A DNA stretch of 6,854 nt from Candidatus Latescibacterota bacterium (lineage in GTDB: Bacteria; Latescibacterota; UBA2968; UBA8231), in contig JAJDYK010000054.1 in NCBI GenBank assembly GCA_022825185.1, positions 1 through 6,854 on the forward strand, in the 5' to 3' direction. A program made the position numbers and the translations under genes. This document shows positions 6,533 through 6,854 of this stretch, piece after piece; position 1 is the first letter of the stretch; every line of letters begins with the position of its first letter. The notes beneath the pieces were generated by a model. The model saw only the letters and a list, made by a program, of their open reading frames with translations, did no database searches and was not told where the DNA came from.

Positions 6533-6854
6533 ACGGAAACGACCTTCTCGATGATGCCCATGTCGTCCGCTATGTCAAGCCGACCAGCAGGCACGAAGAC
6601 GGGAGTGTAGATGGGTCGGCATTCCGCCTGCGGTCAGGCGATAACGGCCTGTCTGTCAATTGGCTCGAATACTTCAGCGATCTTACCAAAGCACAGCAGC
6701 TTGACGAGGTAAGAAGGCTATCTCGGCTAACGATGAGAAAACGCGGCTGTCTTGCAGAATTAGGTGTCGGTGCAACAAAGCAGTACTCTCCCGAACTCAC
6801 TGCTCTCCGATTTGTTCACAATCCATTGGCTACCGAGAATGGATATGAAGCCGA
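6529..6854 (+). CDS. Uncharacterised protein, second gene of the pair (3' end beyond the window)
   Basis: An open frame begins at ATG 6529, inside the stop of the previous gene (ATGA), and remains open for 108 codons to the window edge. The visible protein starts MNGNDLLDDAHVVRYVKPTS. It continues with DGSVDGSAFRLRSGDNGLSVNWLEYF (about residues 25-49, where AFRLR and NWLEYF look like conserved core patches) and a basic, probably helical stretch (KAQQLDEVRRLSRLTMRKRG, about 54-73). It ends in LRFVHNPLATENGYEA. No signal peptide or membrane segment is visible. I cannot name a family, and the missing C-terminus could hold a decisive domain. The lack of stops, the start/stop overlap and a composition matching its partner (about 54% G+C) support a real gene. 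I infer that the two proteins act together or that one controls the other. Confidence 0.75.
   Translation, partial: MNGNDLLDDAHVVRYVKPTSRHEDGSVDGSAFRLRSGDNGLSVNWLEYFSDLTKAQQLDEVRRLSRLTMRKRGCLAELGVGATKQYSPELTALRFVHNPLATENGYEA

Noticed and set aside
6570..6800. Minus-strand open frame of 76 codons at the window end
   Set aside because: It is antisense to the better-supported partial gene starting at 6529, which has a start/stop overlap with its neighbour. The antisense product shows no recognisable features.

Overview
The window comes from a Gram-negative-type bacterial chromosome with moderately high G+C. A hand count gives about 60% in the first 6 kb and about 52-54% in the last 0.7 kb. All recognisable genes are on the + strand. 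The taxon cannot be fixed from sequence alone. An AceE-type (homodimeric) pyruvate dehydrogenase E1, a compact E2 with one lipoyl domain, and a periplasmic Slt-type lytic transglycosylase with tetratricopeptide-like repeats point to a Gram-negative bacterium. The E2 layout is unlike the three-lipoyl AceF of enterobacteria, so a non-enteric lineage is likely.

Region 1 (1-3337) is a pyruvate dehydrogenase complex operon. It holds the C-terminal third domain of E1 (aceE, cut by the window edge), the full dihydrolipoamide acetyltransferase E2 (aceF type) and the full dihydrolipoamide dehydrogenase E3 (lpd). The genes are nearly contiguous: a GTG overlaps the E1 stop, and 7 bp separate E2 from E3. 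Together they convert pyruvate, CoA and NAD+ to acetyl-CoA, CO2 and NADH.

Region 2 (3338-3593) is a 256-bp non-coding gap with a perfect 12-bp palindrome, a weak hairpin followed by a T-run, and only weak promoter-like sequence. It probably separates two transcription units.

Region 3 (3594-6000) encodes a membrane-targeted soluble-type lytic transglycosylase of 712 residues. Its 3' end overlaps by 11 bp the start of a 92-residue protein with two predicted membrane segments. The two are probably co-translated and may act together in the cell envelope, but the small protein has no recognised family.

Region 4 (6001-6854) starts with a 142-bp A+T-richer gap. It is followed by two uncharacterised small genes joined by an ATGA stop/start overlap; the second runs off the window end. 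Their base composition differs from the upstream genes. This pair is the part of the window least explained by known biology. I see no tRNA, rRNA, CRISPR array, transposase or clear riboswitch.
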